Origin: an uncultured Acidimicrobiales bacterium
GTDB taxonomy: Bacteria; Actinomycetota; Acidimicrobiia; Acidimicrobiales; UBA10347
NCBI GenBank assembly: GCA_937942965.1
Contig: CALDGN010000103.1
Location: forward strand, 1-11,218
Direction of reading: 5' to 3'
Length of the DNA stretch: 11,218 nt
Position numbers and translations under genes: made by a program. Below the pieces are notes generated by a model. The model did no database searches, was not told where the DNA came from, and saw only the letters and a list, made by a program, of their open reading frames with translations. Position 1 is the stretch's first letter. Each line of letters starts with the position of its first letter. Below are positions 1 to 6,813 of this stretch, piece after piece.

Positions 1-1
1 G

Positions 2-490
2 CAAGATCTCGGGTACGTCGCCCACACCGAGGGCGACATCGTCGCCTGGCTTCCAGAGCAACGTGTCCTGTTCAGCGGCGACCTGATTTTCCACGGAGGC
101 ACACCGTTCTCGCTCTTCGGTTCGGTCCAAGGAACGATCGACGCCATGGATCGCCTTGAGTCGTACGGCGCAGACGTGCTGGTACCCGGCCACGGGCCGG
201 TCGCCCATGGGCCCGAGGACATCGGCGCCGCCATCAACGACCAGCGCGACTACCTGCGGTTCGTGCAACAAGGTGCGGCGAACGGCATCTCGGCCGGACG
301 CACGCCGTTGGAACAAGGGCAGGCCATGGATCTCGGCCGCTTCGCGGATTGGAGCGACGGCGAGCGACTCGTCGGCAACCTCCACGTCGCCTATCGGGAG
401 GCAGGAGCGAACCCCGACTTCGACATCAACGCCTCGATCATCGACATGGTCGTCTTCAACGGCGGGGCGCTTCCTCGCTGCGTGGCCTGA
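2..490 (+). CDS. Metallo-beta-lactamase-fold hydrolase, C-terminal part (5' end outside window)
   Basis: The reading frame is open from base 2 and ends at TGA 488-490, so only the last 162 residues are present. Seen: the segment SGDLIFHGG, whose Asp (80-82) fits the metal-bridging Asp of the MBL fold, and later VLVPGHGPV, whose His (191-193) fits the last metal-binding His. The HxHxDH motif that should precede these lies outside the window. After the GHG motif comes a helical region ending in DMVVFNGGALPRCVA, a tail style common in hydrolase-type MBL proteins. The family is large and catalyses many hydrolyses, so no substrate can be named. The crotonase gene begins 8 bases downstream on the same strand, which suggests an operon and a catabolic role, but this is inference. 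Confidence 0.85.
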   Translation, partial: QDLGYVAHTEGDIVAWLPEQRVLFSGDLIFHGGTPFSLFGSVQGTIDAMDRLESYGADVLVPGHGPVAHGPEDIGAAINDQRDYLRFVQQGAANGISAGRTPLEQGQAMDLGRFADWSDGERLVGNLHVAYREAGANPDFDINASIIDMVVFNGGALPRCVA

Positions 491-498
491 GCCGGCTC

Positions 499-1272
499 AT
501 GGAATGGCACGAGCTCTCGCTCGAACGTCTGCACGCAGAACGCGACGGTGACATCGTTCGCGTCTCGCTCAATCGGCCCGAGGCTCGCAACGCGATCGAC
601 CAACGCATGCTCGAAGAGCTCGGTGACCTGTTCTTGGCATTCGAGACTGCATTCGATGTGCGCTTGATCGTCGTCGCCGGGCGGGGCCCCAGCTTCTCGG
701 CTGGGGCGGACCGTCGCGAGGCCGCCGAGCCAGCGTCGACCGAACGAGAGGCGCGCTACCGCCAGCACCTGGGGCGCCGTGCCATGCGCGCCATCGAAGA
801 TTGCAGCATCCCGACGCTCGCCCGCGTCCAGGGCCATGCGGCGGGCGGCGGTTCATGCATCGCCGCGTCATGCGACTTCCGACTGACGACCGATGACGCC
901 CAGTGGTGGGTGCCCGAGGTCGAGCTGGGCACACCGCTCCCCTGGGCCGGCGTGCCTCGCCTCATCCAAGAGATCGGTATGGCGCGAGCACGACGCTACG
1001 TGCTCTTATCCGAGCGGATCCCGGGCACCGTCGCCGAGGACTGGGGCCTCGCCCACGAGTCATGCGCCGACGAAGCCGCGCTCGACGCAGCAATGCAACG
1101 CTGGGAAGCCCGGCTCCTCGAAATGCCAGAGATGGCCGTTGCTCTGGCCAAGTCCCACTTCCGTGGCTATGCCCGGGCCAGCTCGCTTGGCGATCTCTCC
1201 GAGACCGACGGCGAGCTCAGCACCCTGGCCCGCCAAACCGACGACTTCACCGCCCGCTTCCGCAACTTCTAA
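499..1272 (+). CDS. Enoyl-CoA hydratase/isomerase (crotonase) family protein
   Basis: This 257-residue protein has the usual crotonase length. The start ATG at 499 lies 8 bases after the preceding stop and gives the standard N-terminus (VRVSLNRPEARNAI at 20-33). The frame is open further upstream, but that part overlaps the hydrolase gene and has no family character. Seen: the first oxyanion-hole segment GRGPSFSAGAD (61-71), the second loop GHAAGGGSCIAASCD (112-126), and VPEVELGT (138-145). In classical enoyl-CoA hydratase two glutamates act in water addition. The second is kept (Glu140), but the first position, usual in GGGxE, is Cys120 here. Classical hydratase activity is therefore doubtful; isomerase, thioesterase-like or other crotonase chemistry on an acyl-CoA is possible. 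The stop codon TAA (1270-1272) is also the outer end of the REP-type element. The C-terminus (TARFRNF) looks slightly shorter than in many relatives. Confidence 0.9.
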   Translation: MEWHELSLERLHAERDGDIVRVSLNRPEARNAIDQRMLEELGDLFLAFETAFDVRLIVVAGRGPSFSAGADRREAAEPASTEREARYRQHLGRRAMRAIEDCSIPTLARVQGHAAGGGSCIAASCDFRLTTDDAQWWVPEVELGTPLPWAGVPRLIQEIGMARARRYVLLSERIPGTVAEDWGLAHESCADEAALDAAMQRWEARLLEMPEMAVALAKSHFRGYARASSLGDLSETDGELSTLARQTDDFTARFRNF

Positions 1273-1324
1273 CCGGGGTCGCACCTAAAACCGGTTCACG
1301 GGGTCGCACCCACGGCCGGTTCAC
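1270..1324 (+). repeat. Left terminal inverted repeat of the RAYT element
   Basis: This 55-bp end starts TAACCGGGGTCGCACC. It has two direct copies of the core GGGGTCGCACC (1275-1285 and 1300-1310), 25 bases apart, separated by a segment containing ACCGGTTCAC. It closes with CCGGTTCAC. Each core can fold as a small hairpin (GGGT, loop CGC, ACC(C)), and ACCGGT is a palindrome. It is the inverted partner of 2321-2375. Its first three bases are the stop codon of the crotonase gene. Confidence 0.85.
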
Positions 1325-1360
1325 TTCGGCAGCGTCACACCCCAGCGCAAGTATCTCAGC

Positions 1361-2299
1361 ATGGGACGACAAGTACGATTTGACCCTCCGGGTGGTATTC
1401 ACCATGTGATGCACCGAGGGAGCCGGCGACAACTCATCTTCGAGGATGACCAGGATCGGAGGCGTTTCCTCCATCGGCTCGGAGCGACGGTTGAACGCTC
1501 TGGCGTTGTGCTCCATGCATTCGCGCTGATGCCCAATCACTACCACCTGCTCGTGGAGTGCCCCGAAGGCGGACTGTCTCAGGCGATGAAACTCCTCAAT
1601 GCCTCATACGCACAGGAGTTCAACTGGCGTCATGGCTACGACGGGCACTTGTTCCGAGGCCGTTTCCGCTCACTCTTGATCGAAAACGACGCATATCTCG
1701 TCGAGGTTGCGCGCTACATCCATCGCAATTCGATGAGTGCCTCTCTCGTTCAGCAGCCGCTGCTGGATCCCTGGTGCAGCCACCAGTTCTACATTCAAGG
1801 TGGCGCGCCTTCGTGGCTCGAGACCGAGCGCGTGCTTACCTACTTCCGAGGTAACAGCGCGACGTTCGCCGAATTCGTCGACGCTGAGAACTCAAGCGCT
1901 GCCCGTGCTGTGATTGAGGCGATCGACCAGAAGCGGCCCGCGATTGGAAGCCGTGCATTTCTACAACGCCTTCGACCTGATGCACCCCAGGATGGCGAGA
2001 CCAAAGCATCGGCCGCTCGCTTGCTTCCGATTGACCTCAATGCGCTCGAGCATTGGTGCGAGACGTGCGTCAAGGCGGCTGATGTGCCGGCATGGATGCG
2101 GACCGCTGACCTGTGCATGGCGGTCGGCCGGCATCTGGGCGTGCCACTCCCTGTGCTCGCCCAGAGGTTCGGGTTCGTAAGTGCCGAATCGGTACGTACA
2201 CGAATCCGCAGACTCAACCAACGAGCACAAGTCGAACCAGAAATCGCACGCGTCCTTCAGGAGGCAACAACACGTTCCCGCCTAGACGCAGTCGCATAG
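1361..2299 (+). CDS. REP-associated tyrosine transposase (RAYT, Y1/HUH superfamily)
   Basis: This 312-residue protein belongs to the IS200-like Y1 transposase superfamily, RAYT branch, whose members nick and join single-stranded DNA at REP palindromes. Seen: the N-terminal GGIHHVMHRGSRRQLIF (11-27), the HUH metal-binding motif in MPNHYHLL (57-64, His60 and His62), the HLFRGRFRSLLIEND segment (96-110), and AYLVEVARYIHRNS (111-124). Tyr119 is the most likely nucleophile, with Tyr112 the alternative. Residues from about 225 to 312 form a C-terminal extension with a helix-turn-helix-like stretch (VGRHLGVPLPVLAQRFGF, 255-272) that may read the repeats. No strong ribosome binding site precedes the ATG. 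The gene lies wholly between the two inverted repeats, as expected for an element recognising its own ends. It appears somewhat less GC-rich than its neighbours, consistent with acquisition. The core catalytic motifs are intact. Confidence 0.93.
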   Translation: MGRQVRFDPPGGIHHVMHRGSRRQLIFEDDQDRRRFLHRLGATVERSGVVLHAFALMPNHYHLLVECPEGGLSQAMKLLNASYAQEFNWRHGYDGHLFRGRFRSLLIENDAYLVEVARYIHRNSMSASLVQQPLLDPWCSHQFYIQGGAPSWLETERVLTYFRGNSATFAEFVDAENSSAARAVIEAIDQKRPAIGSRAFLQRLRPDAPQDGETKASAARLLPIDLNALEHWCETCVKAADVPAWMRTADLCMAVGRHLGVPLPVLAQRFGFVSAESVRTRIRRLNQRAQVEPEIARVLQEATTRSRLDAVA

Positions 2300-2320
2300 C
2301 GCTCAAAGGGCGGTCACCGA

Positions 2321-2375
2321 GTGAACCGCTAGCAGGTGCGACCCCATGAACCGGTCTTGGGTGCGACCCGGGTTA
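2321..2375 (-). repeat. Right terminal inverted repeat of the RAYT element
   Basis: Read on the minus strand this 55-bp end starts TAACCCGGGTCGCACC and runs parallel to the left end, with 9 mismatches that mostly cluster in the inner part. It carries the same two cores (2335-2345 and 2360-2370 in plus coordinates), again 25 bases apart, and the ACCGGTTCA segment between them. The outermost three bases (2373-2375) are the stop codon of the cyclic-nucleotide-binding-domain gene. Confidence 0.85.
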
Positions 2376-2810
2376 GTCGTCGTCGAGGGAGGCGTTTTGG
2401 CGGAGGCGGTTCGTGAGCAGTTCTTGGACCCGAAGCTCGGCGGTCGGGTACTTGGCCAAGACCTTGCGGAAATCATCGACCTGGAAACGAGCCGCGACGA
2501 CATCGGTCTCGGCGACCACGGTGGCATTGCGGGGGCGACGCTCAAGGATCGCCATCTCGCCAACCGCCGTGTACTCGCGCACCGTCGTGGCGTAGACATC
2601 GTTGAGGTAGACGCTGGCTTGCCCATCACTAATCACGAAACAGGCGTCGCCATAGCGGCCCTGCTCAATGATGGTTTCCCCCGGCGCGAAATCTTCTCGA
2701 GTCGCCAGCTTGGCCACATCGGACAGCTCACCATCGGTGAAACCTGCGAACAGCGGCGTGTGCCGAAGCAGTTCCACATCGATCTTGTTGCCAATGCCGA
2801 AGAGACCCAT
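2373..2810 (-). CDS. Stand-alone cyclic nucleotide-binding domain (CNB/CRP-like N-domain) protein
   Basis: This 145-residue protein consists almost entirely of one cNMP-binding beta-barrel. Seen: an N-terminal helix region with HTPLFAGFTDGELSDVA (17-33), FAPGETIIEQGRYGDACFVI (41-60), and the phosphate-binding cassette GEMAILERRPRNATV (84-98) with the Glu85 and Arg94 expected to contact the cyclic nucleotide sugar and phosphate. There is no helix-turn-helix, kinase, channel or cyclase domain, so it is a sensor without an obvious output and may act by protein contact. It starts 25 bases after the permease C gene on the same strand, so it is probably the last gene of the transporter operon. A purine-rich AAAGGC lies shortly before the ATG. 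Its TAA stop belongs to the right end of the RAYT element. A CNB function is likely; cAMP or cGMP as the ligand is inference. Confidence 0.9.
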   Translation of the reverse strand: MGLFGIGNKIDVELLRHTPLFAGFTDGELSDVAKLATREDFAPGETIIEQGRYGDACFVISDGQASVYLNDVYATTVREYTAVGEMAILERRPRNATVVAETDVVAARFQVDDFRKVLAKYPTAELRVQELLTNRLRQNASLDDD

Positions 2811-2830
2811 GAGATCGCCTTTCGAGTCGA

Positions 2831-2845
2831 GGCGCCTAGAGCGCC
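2831..2845 (-). other. Short GC-rich stem-loop over the permease C stop codon
   Basis: GGCGC and GCGCC (5-bp perfect arms) enclose five bases that contain the permease C stop. No T-run follows on either strand, so it is not a typical intrinsic terminator. It lies in the spacer before the CNB gene and could affect message processing or downstream translation. It is short enough to occur by chance. Confidence 0.25.
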
Positions 2846-3855
2846 GAGGAACGCACTGCGCTGCGTTGCTGGAACCAGTCTCCCACCTGGTTGAGCGAAA
2901 GCACCGTAATAGTCAGTGCCAGCGACGGCCAGAGCACCTGGCTGACGTTGAGCTTGATGTCGCGTCGGGCCTGGTTGATCATGTTGCCCCAGGTCGACTG
3001 TGGCAGCTGCACGCTCAAGCCGAGGAATGACAGCGAGCCCTCGACCACGATCACGAATGCGGCCGCAACCATGGCGTAAGCCAACACGGTCGGCAACACG
3101 TTCGGGATGACTTCTTTGAACAGAATGGTTCGAGGTTTGGTGCCGATCGCTCGTGCCGCGGCAACGAACTCGCGCTGCGACACCGCCAGCGAGTTCGCTC
3201 GGGCGACACGTGAATACGCGGGAATGCTCAAGAAGCCGATCACGAGGCTGATGACGAGCAGACTTCGGACCTCGAAGATGGAGACCAGCGCTAGCAACAA
3301 GACGAGTGCGGGGAACGCCAGGATCACGTCGACCATCGACATGATGATCGTCTCGGTACGGCCTCGAACGAAGCCGACGAGCGAGCCGAGGAAGCCGCCG
3401 ACGATCACTCCGAAGGCGGCAGCGATCGATGCGACGACAAGGCTCACCCAAGCACCGTGCACGATGCGGGCAAACGTGTCACGGGCGATGGCATCGGTGC
3501 CGAGCCAATGGTCCCACGAGCTGCCTTCGATGGGCTCGCCGGTTCCGAACTCGAGCGTGTCCGGGTTGAAGCCGTTGGTCTGGACGTTGGGATCCTGCAG
3601 CGGCAGGGCCCCGTCGAACACAGAGACATCGAGCTTGGCGTAGATCGCACCAAACACGACGAGGAACAGCCAGAACGAGGACAGCTTGACCAGGATCGGC
3701 ATGGAGCCAAAGGTCCGTCCGATGCGGCGCAAGCGTCCGACGGGCGCGTCTTCGGGGTCAACCCGTGCGGCGTCGGGGGCGATCGTTGCTGGTTTTTCGG
3801 CAGTGCCTTCGGCGAGCTTGCTGCTGATGTTGGGTTCGTTTGCTTGGATCGTCAT
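2836..3855 (-). CDS. Peptide-type ABC transporter permease, DppC/OppC family
   Basis: This 339-residue inner-membrane permease is the second membrane subunit of the importer. The start chosen is the ATG at 3855 (MTIQANEPN), 4 bases after the permease B stop; a longer frame exists but would overlap permease B. Seen: a hydrophilic N-terminal extension of about 50 residues, a first membrane segment (FWLFLVVFGAIYA, 61-73), then HWLGTDAIARDTFARIVHGA (116-135), the conserved entry to the BPD_transp domain. Several membrane segments follow. The EAA loop (229-251; EFVAAARAIGTKPRTILFKE) is the coupling site for the ATPases. All are hallmarks of the DppC/OppC family. The long N-terminal extension rich in Ala/Glu/Pro is somewhat unusual. 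The gene lies between permease B and the CNB gene and is clearly co-transcribed with permease B. Confidence 0.95.
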   Translation of the reverse strand: MTIQANEPNISSKLAEGTAEKPATIAPDAARVDPEDAPVGRLRRIGRTFGSMPILVKLSSFWLFLVVFGAIYAKLDVSVFDGALPLQDPNVQTNGFNPDTLEFGTGEPIEGSSWDHWLGTDAIARDTFARIVHGAWVSLVVASIAAAFGVIVGGFLGSLVGFVRGRTETIIMSMVDVILAFPALVLLLALVSIFEVRSLLVISLVIGFLSIPAYSRVARANSLAVSQREFVAAARAIGTKPRTILFKEVIPNVLPTVLAYAMVAAAFVIVVEGSLSFLGLSVQLPQSTWGNMINQARRDIKLNVSQVLWPSLALTITVLSLNQVGDWFQQRSAVRSSAL

Positions 3856-3859
3856 TGGA

Positions 3860-4816
3860 TTAGTTCCGTCGAATTCTCGGATCGAGCACGCTGTAGAACA
3901 GGTCGACAAGGAAGTTGATCACCACGTACACGACGGCCAAGAAGACCGTGATGCCCTGGATGACCATGATGTCGCGCTGGCTGATGGCGTTGATCAACCG
4001 GAACCCGAGTCCCGGGATAGCGAACAGGGTTTCGATCACGACGGTGCCGCCGAGCAGCGCACCGAAGTTGATGCCGATGATGGTGGCGAGCGAAAGCGAG
4101 CTCGGCCGTAGTGCGTGCCGAGCGAGGATGTAGCCGTCGCCGAGCCCCTTGGCGCGAGCGGCGAGCACGTAGTTCTCTTTGAGGGTGGCGACCATGTCGG
4201 AACGAACAAGCCGAGAGAAGATGGCGGCCTGCGTGAGTCCGAGTGCCATCGCCGGCATGATCGCCGTCTGCAGGTTGGCCCAGATGCCCTTGTTGCTGAT
4301 GCGGTTCCAGTTCGAAGCCGGCAACAAGTCGAGCTTCACCGACAGGAACCAGATCAGGAAAATGCCGGTGATGAAGTTGGGCACCGAGAGGGCGACCTGC
4401 ACCCCCGCCGATGACGCCTTGTCCTGCCATCGCCCCTGTTTGTAGGCGCCCAAGATGCCGACCGGAATCGCCAAGATCAAGGCGATCACGATGGCCATGA
4501 CCGCAAGTTGCGCGGTCACGGGCACACGGTCAGCAATCACGTCGGAGACTTCTTGACCGCTGTTGATGTAGCTCTCGCCCAGGTCGCCTGAGAGGGCGCT
4601 ACCGAGCCAATTGACGTAACGAACGATGATTGGATCGTTCAGCCCCAGATCATCTTGGACCTGGCGCAGCAACTCTTCGTTCTGGACCCCGTCTTGGCCC
4701 AGGATGGCGACCGCCGGATCACCGGGAAGTAGGGACGTCATGATGAATGACAGGAAAGTCACGACCAGCAGCGTGGCCACAAGTCTTGCGACCCGGACAA
4801 GCATCAATCTTGCCAT
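3860..4816 (-). CDS. Peptide-type ABC transporter permease, DppB/OppB family
   Basis: This 318-residue inner-membrane permease has standard family length. Seen: an N-terminal membrane segment (RLVATLLVVTFLSFIMTSLL, 11-30) followed by PGDPA (31-35), the classic DppB start. Then come DLGLNDPIIVRYVNWL (56-71), GDLGESY (77-83), the transmembrane BPD_transp domain from about residue 100, and the EAA coupling loop NYVLAARAKGLGDGYILARH (215-234). The C-terminus VDLFYSVLDPRIRRN is the expected ending. A good ribosome binding site, GAGGAG (plus positions 4823-4828), stands 6 bases before the ATG. The gene follows the binding-protein gene after 74 bases and precedes permease C by 4 bases. Together B and C form the translocation channel; the substrate could be di- or oligopeptides, nickel-chelates or other small solutes handled by this family. 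Confidence 0.96.
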   Translation of the reverse strand: MARLMLVRVARLVATLLVVTFLSFIMTSLLPGDPAVAILGQDGVQNEELLRQVQDDLGLNDPIIVRYVNWLGSALSGDLGESYINSGQEVSDVIADRVPVTAQLAVMAIVIALILAIPVGILGAYKQGRWQDKASSAGVQVALSVPNFITGIFLIWFLSVKLDLLPASNWNRISNKGIWANLQTAIMPAMALGLTQAAIFSRLVRSDMVATLKENYVLAARAKGLGDGYILARHALRPSSLSLATIIGINFGALLGGTVVIETLFAIPGLGFRLINAISQRDIMVIQGITVFLAVVYVVINFLVDLFYSVLDPRIRRN

Positions 4817-4822
4817 GTCAGT

Positions 4823-4828
4823 CTCCTC
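4823..4828 (-). promoter_or_regulatory. Ribosome binding site of permease B
   Basis: GAGGAG on the minus strand ends 6 bases before the ATG at 4816. This is close to the Shine-Dalgarno ideal and fixes the start. Confidence 0.7.
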
Positions 4829-4890
4829 AACGTCTTTGTTCCCGATGATCCGGTAGTCATTTACTTCTGTACTTCAGGTTGTGGAGGGGC

Positions 4891-6783
4891 TTATTCCTCG
4901 AGCCAGACCTGGGCCCAGCGACCCTCAGCGTTTGGCATACCCGAACCGAGAATGCCGTCTGGTGTCTCCCACGAGGTGACACCGTTGACGGCCGAGTCCG
5001 AGATCAGCGCCGTGGCCGTATGACCGGACCACCAGACCGGAGTCTGTTCGGCGATCTGGAGGCTGACAGCTTCGTAGAGGGCGTAGCGCTCTTCGAAGTC
5101 GGAAGTCCGCGTTGCGGCGATGAGGTTCGTGAAGAGCTCACCGTCGAAGTAGTTCGAGAAGTTCAGCGGCGAAACGACACCAGGGAGACCCGCAGCCTCG
5201 GCAATTTCAGCCGTCGGCGGAGCGAATGCCTGGTTCATCGAGATCGACGGATCTTCATCGTCGGAGAAGCGCCAGCAGTGGGTGGTGTGACTTCCAACGA
5301 AGCCGTTGTCGCCACCGAGTGCGTACCCGATGTGGGTCTGCTGGTCGTAGTTCGTGAGGTTCGTCGTGATGAGACCGGTCGAGCTCCAGATCTGCTCAAT
5401 CACCTGCATGGCAGCGATAAGCGTGGGATCTGGTGGACACGAAAGCTCAGCTTCGATCGGTTCGCCAACGGCCTTGCCGTCGGAACGGGCTGGGTCGTTG
5501 ATGTATTCGCTCAGCAGCGCAACGCCACCCTCGAAGTCGAACTGTGGCCATGCAGCCGCAACCTTCTCGGAGTACCACGGCGAGTCAGGGCTGAACCACT
5601 GGGTGCCAGGCAGCGAAATGCCGGTGCCACCGAGTGCCTCGATGACCTGGTCCTGTGGGTTCAGGTGGACGAGCGCACGACGGACACGCACATCATCGAA
5701 CGGAGGCGTGAGTACGTTGAACATGCCGCCACCGACGTTGTTGCCCTGGAACTCGAACATCGTCAGATCAGCGCCACCGTCGCGAGCGGCGCGGCCGTCG
5801 CGGATGGTGCCTTGGCGAAGGGTGTGCGCCACGCCGGTCGTGCCCGAAAGCACGGCGTCGAGGCGGGTGCCTTCGTCGGGAATTGGGCGGAACACCAACG
5901 AGTCGATGTACGGCAGCTGGGTACCGTTCTTATCCATCATCCAGTAGTCAGGGTTGCGCTCCATGACGGTCTCGTTGTCGAGGTCACGGCTCACCATCAT
6001 GTAGGCACCGGTACCGACAGGCGCCTCATTGAACGCATCGGCATCTGCCGCGGCACCTGGCTCGAAGACCATGCCGAGCGGAGCGCGGGAGAGGAACGCG
6101 GGGAATGCCGAGTTCGGCTGGCTCAGCGTCCAGGTGACTTCCATGTCACCCGTTGCTTCGATGCCTGCGAGGTTCGATGCGCCGATCGCGCTGGCCGACT
6201 GTGCGCCTTCTTGCCAGATTGGCCAGCTGTCAGCGATCGTCTGTGCGGTCAGCTCGACGCCGTTGTGGAAAGTCACGCCATCGCGCAGGGTGCCGGTCCA
6301 TGCCGTGAAGTCATCGTTTGGCGAGATCTCGCTCAGCAGCCACGGCGAGTAGCCGCCCTCGCTGTTCGATTCCATCAGCTTGTCGTAGATGGTCGCAAGC
6401 ATGTTGTAGCAAGGCGAAGAGCAGGTGTCTTCCCATGGGCGCATGCCGACCGATTCGGCTTCGAGGCCGATGATCAGCTCGCCGCCCTGTTGGCGTTCGA
6501 CGTCGACGGCTTCGACTGCGGTGTCGACATCGCCTTCGGCTTCGGTGCCGGCTTCGGCAACGTCCTCGTTCTCGACTTCTTCATCATCCATGGCATCGTC
6601 GTCGTCCATGGCATCGTCGACGGCTTCGGCTGCGTCGTCGACAGCATCACCTGCTGCATCGACGGCATCGCCTGCCGCATCAGTTACCGCGTCGACAACA
6701 CCATCCGAGCCACCGCACGCCGAAGCGAGTAGGGCGAGCACGAAAAAGATTGCCAACAGCGGTTGGAAACGTCGCTGTTTCAT
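4891..6783 (-). CDS. ABC transporter substrate-binding lipoprotein, SBP_bac_5 (DppA/OppA) family, with acidic linker
   Basis: This 630-residue extracytoplasmic binding protein captures the substrate for the importer. The ATG at 6783 is chosen because a strong AGGAGGGG precedes it and a lipoprotein signal peptide follows directly; the frame is open to 7407, but that part lies over the ATPase gene. Seen: MKQRR, a hydrophobic core, then LLASAC with Cys23 as probable lipid anchor. Residues about 28-96 are a low-complexity linker rich in Asp, Ala and Glu (for example DDAMDDDDAMDDEE). The SBP_bac_5 domain follows from about 100 to the end, including DFTAWTGTLRDGVTFHNGVE (158-177), a family hallmark. 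Cys121 and Cys125 near its start might form a disulfide. The protein is about 90-100 residues longer than classical DppA/OppA, mostly because of the linker. It sits between ATPase F and permease B. The ligand cannot be read from the sequence. Confidence 0.95.
   Translation of the reverse strand: MKQRRFQPLLAIFFVLALLASACGGSDGVVDAVTDAAGDAVDAAGDAVDDAAEAVDDAMDDDDAMDDEEVENEDVAEAGTEAEGDVDTAVEAVDVERQQGGELIIGLEAESVGMRPWEDTCSSPCYNMLATIYDKLMESNSEGGYSPWLLSEISPNDDFTAWTGTLRDGVTFHNGVELTAQTIADSWPIWQEGAQSASAIGASNLAGIEATGDMEVTWTLSQPNSAFPAFLSRAPLGMVFEPGAAADADAFNEAPVGTGAYMMVSRDLDNETVMERNPDYWMMDKNGTQLPYIDSLVFRPIPDEGTRLDAVLSGTTGVAHTLRQGTIRDGRAARDGGADLTMFEFQGNNVGGGMFNVLTPPFDDVRVRRALVHLNPQDQVIEALGGTGISLPGTQWFSPDSPWYSEKVAAAWPQFDFEGGVALLSEYINDPARSDGKAVGEPIEAELSCPPDPTLIAAMQVIEQIWSSTGLITTNLTNYDQQTHIGYALGGDNGFVGSHTTHCWRFSDDEDPSISMNQAFAPPTAEIAEAAGLPGVVSPLNFSNYFDGELFTNLIAATRTSDFEERYALYEAVSLQIAEQTPVWWSGHTATALISDSAVNGVTSWETPDGILGSGMPNAEGRWAQVWLEE
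6496..6702 (-). repeat. Low-complexity acidic linker coding repeat in the binding-protein gene
   Basis: About 70 codons of mostly GAC, GCC/GCG/GCA and GAA/GAG. They include an exact 15-base direct repeat (plus positions 6587-6601 and 6605-6619) that encodes two DDAMDD units, and imperfect repeats encoding DAAGDAVD-type units. This kind of array can change length by slippage. It separates the lipid anchor from the binding domain. Confidence 0.7.
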
Positions 6784-6790
6784 TGGGATT

Positions 6791-6798
6791 CCCCTCCT
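6791..6798 (-). promoter_or_regulatory. Ribosome binding site of the substrate-binding lipoprotein gene
   Basis: AGGAGGGG on the minus strand lies 7 bases before the ATG at 6783. It is the strongest Shine-Dalgarno in the transporter operon, fitting the usual need for more binding protein than permease. It supports this start over the longer upstream frame. Confidence 0.75.
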
Positions 6799-6813
6799 AG
6801 GTATGGAACTCGT

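Larger units (their letters stand above)
1270..2375 (+). mobile_element. REP-type element: RAYT transposase gene flanked by 55-bp inverted repeats
   Basis: The unit is 1106 bp: one HUH/Y1 transposase gene bounded by two imperfect 55-bp inverted repeats (1270-1324 and 2321-2375; I count 46 of 55 positions identical). No target-site duplication is visible at the outer edges, as expected for Y1 transposases, which work through single-strand intermediates. The element sits exactly between two convergent genes, and each end contributes a TAA stop to one of them. RAYT genes flanked by REP palindromes are known from other bacteria; that this unit is mobile as a whole is inference. Confidence 0.8.

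Noticed and set aside
349..498. N-terminal extension of the crotonase frame
   Set aside because: It overlaps the hydrolase gene out of frame and has arginine-rich shadow composition. The ATG at 499 gives the normal family N-terminus.
1275..2370. Four spaced copies of an 11-base core considered as a CRISPR-like array
   Set aside because: Only two copies stand at each end, in inverted orientation around a transposase gene. The spacing segments are themselves conserved, and there are no unique spacers or cas genes.
2346..2894. 182-codon plus-strand open frame
   Set aside because: It starts inside the right repeat of the element and runs antisense through the CNB gene, without its own ribosome binding site or domain.
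4879..6732. 617-codon open frame on the plus strand
   Set aside because: It lies antisense to the well-supported binding-protein gene, has no ribosome binding site or recognisable domain, and is explained by high GC at third codon positions.
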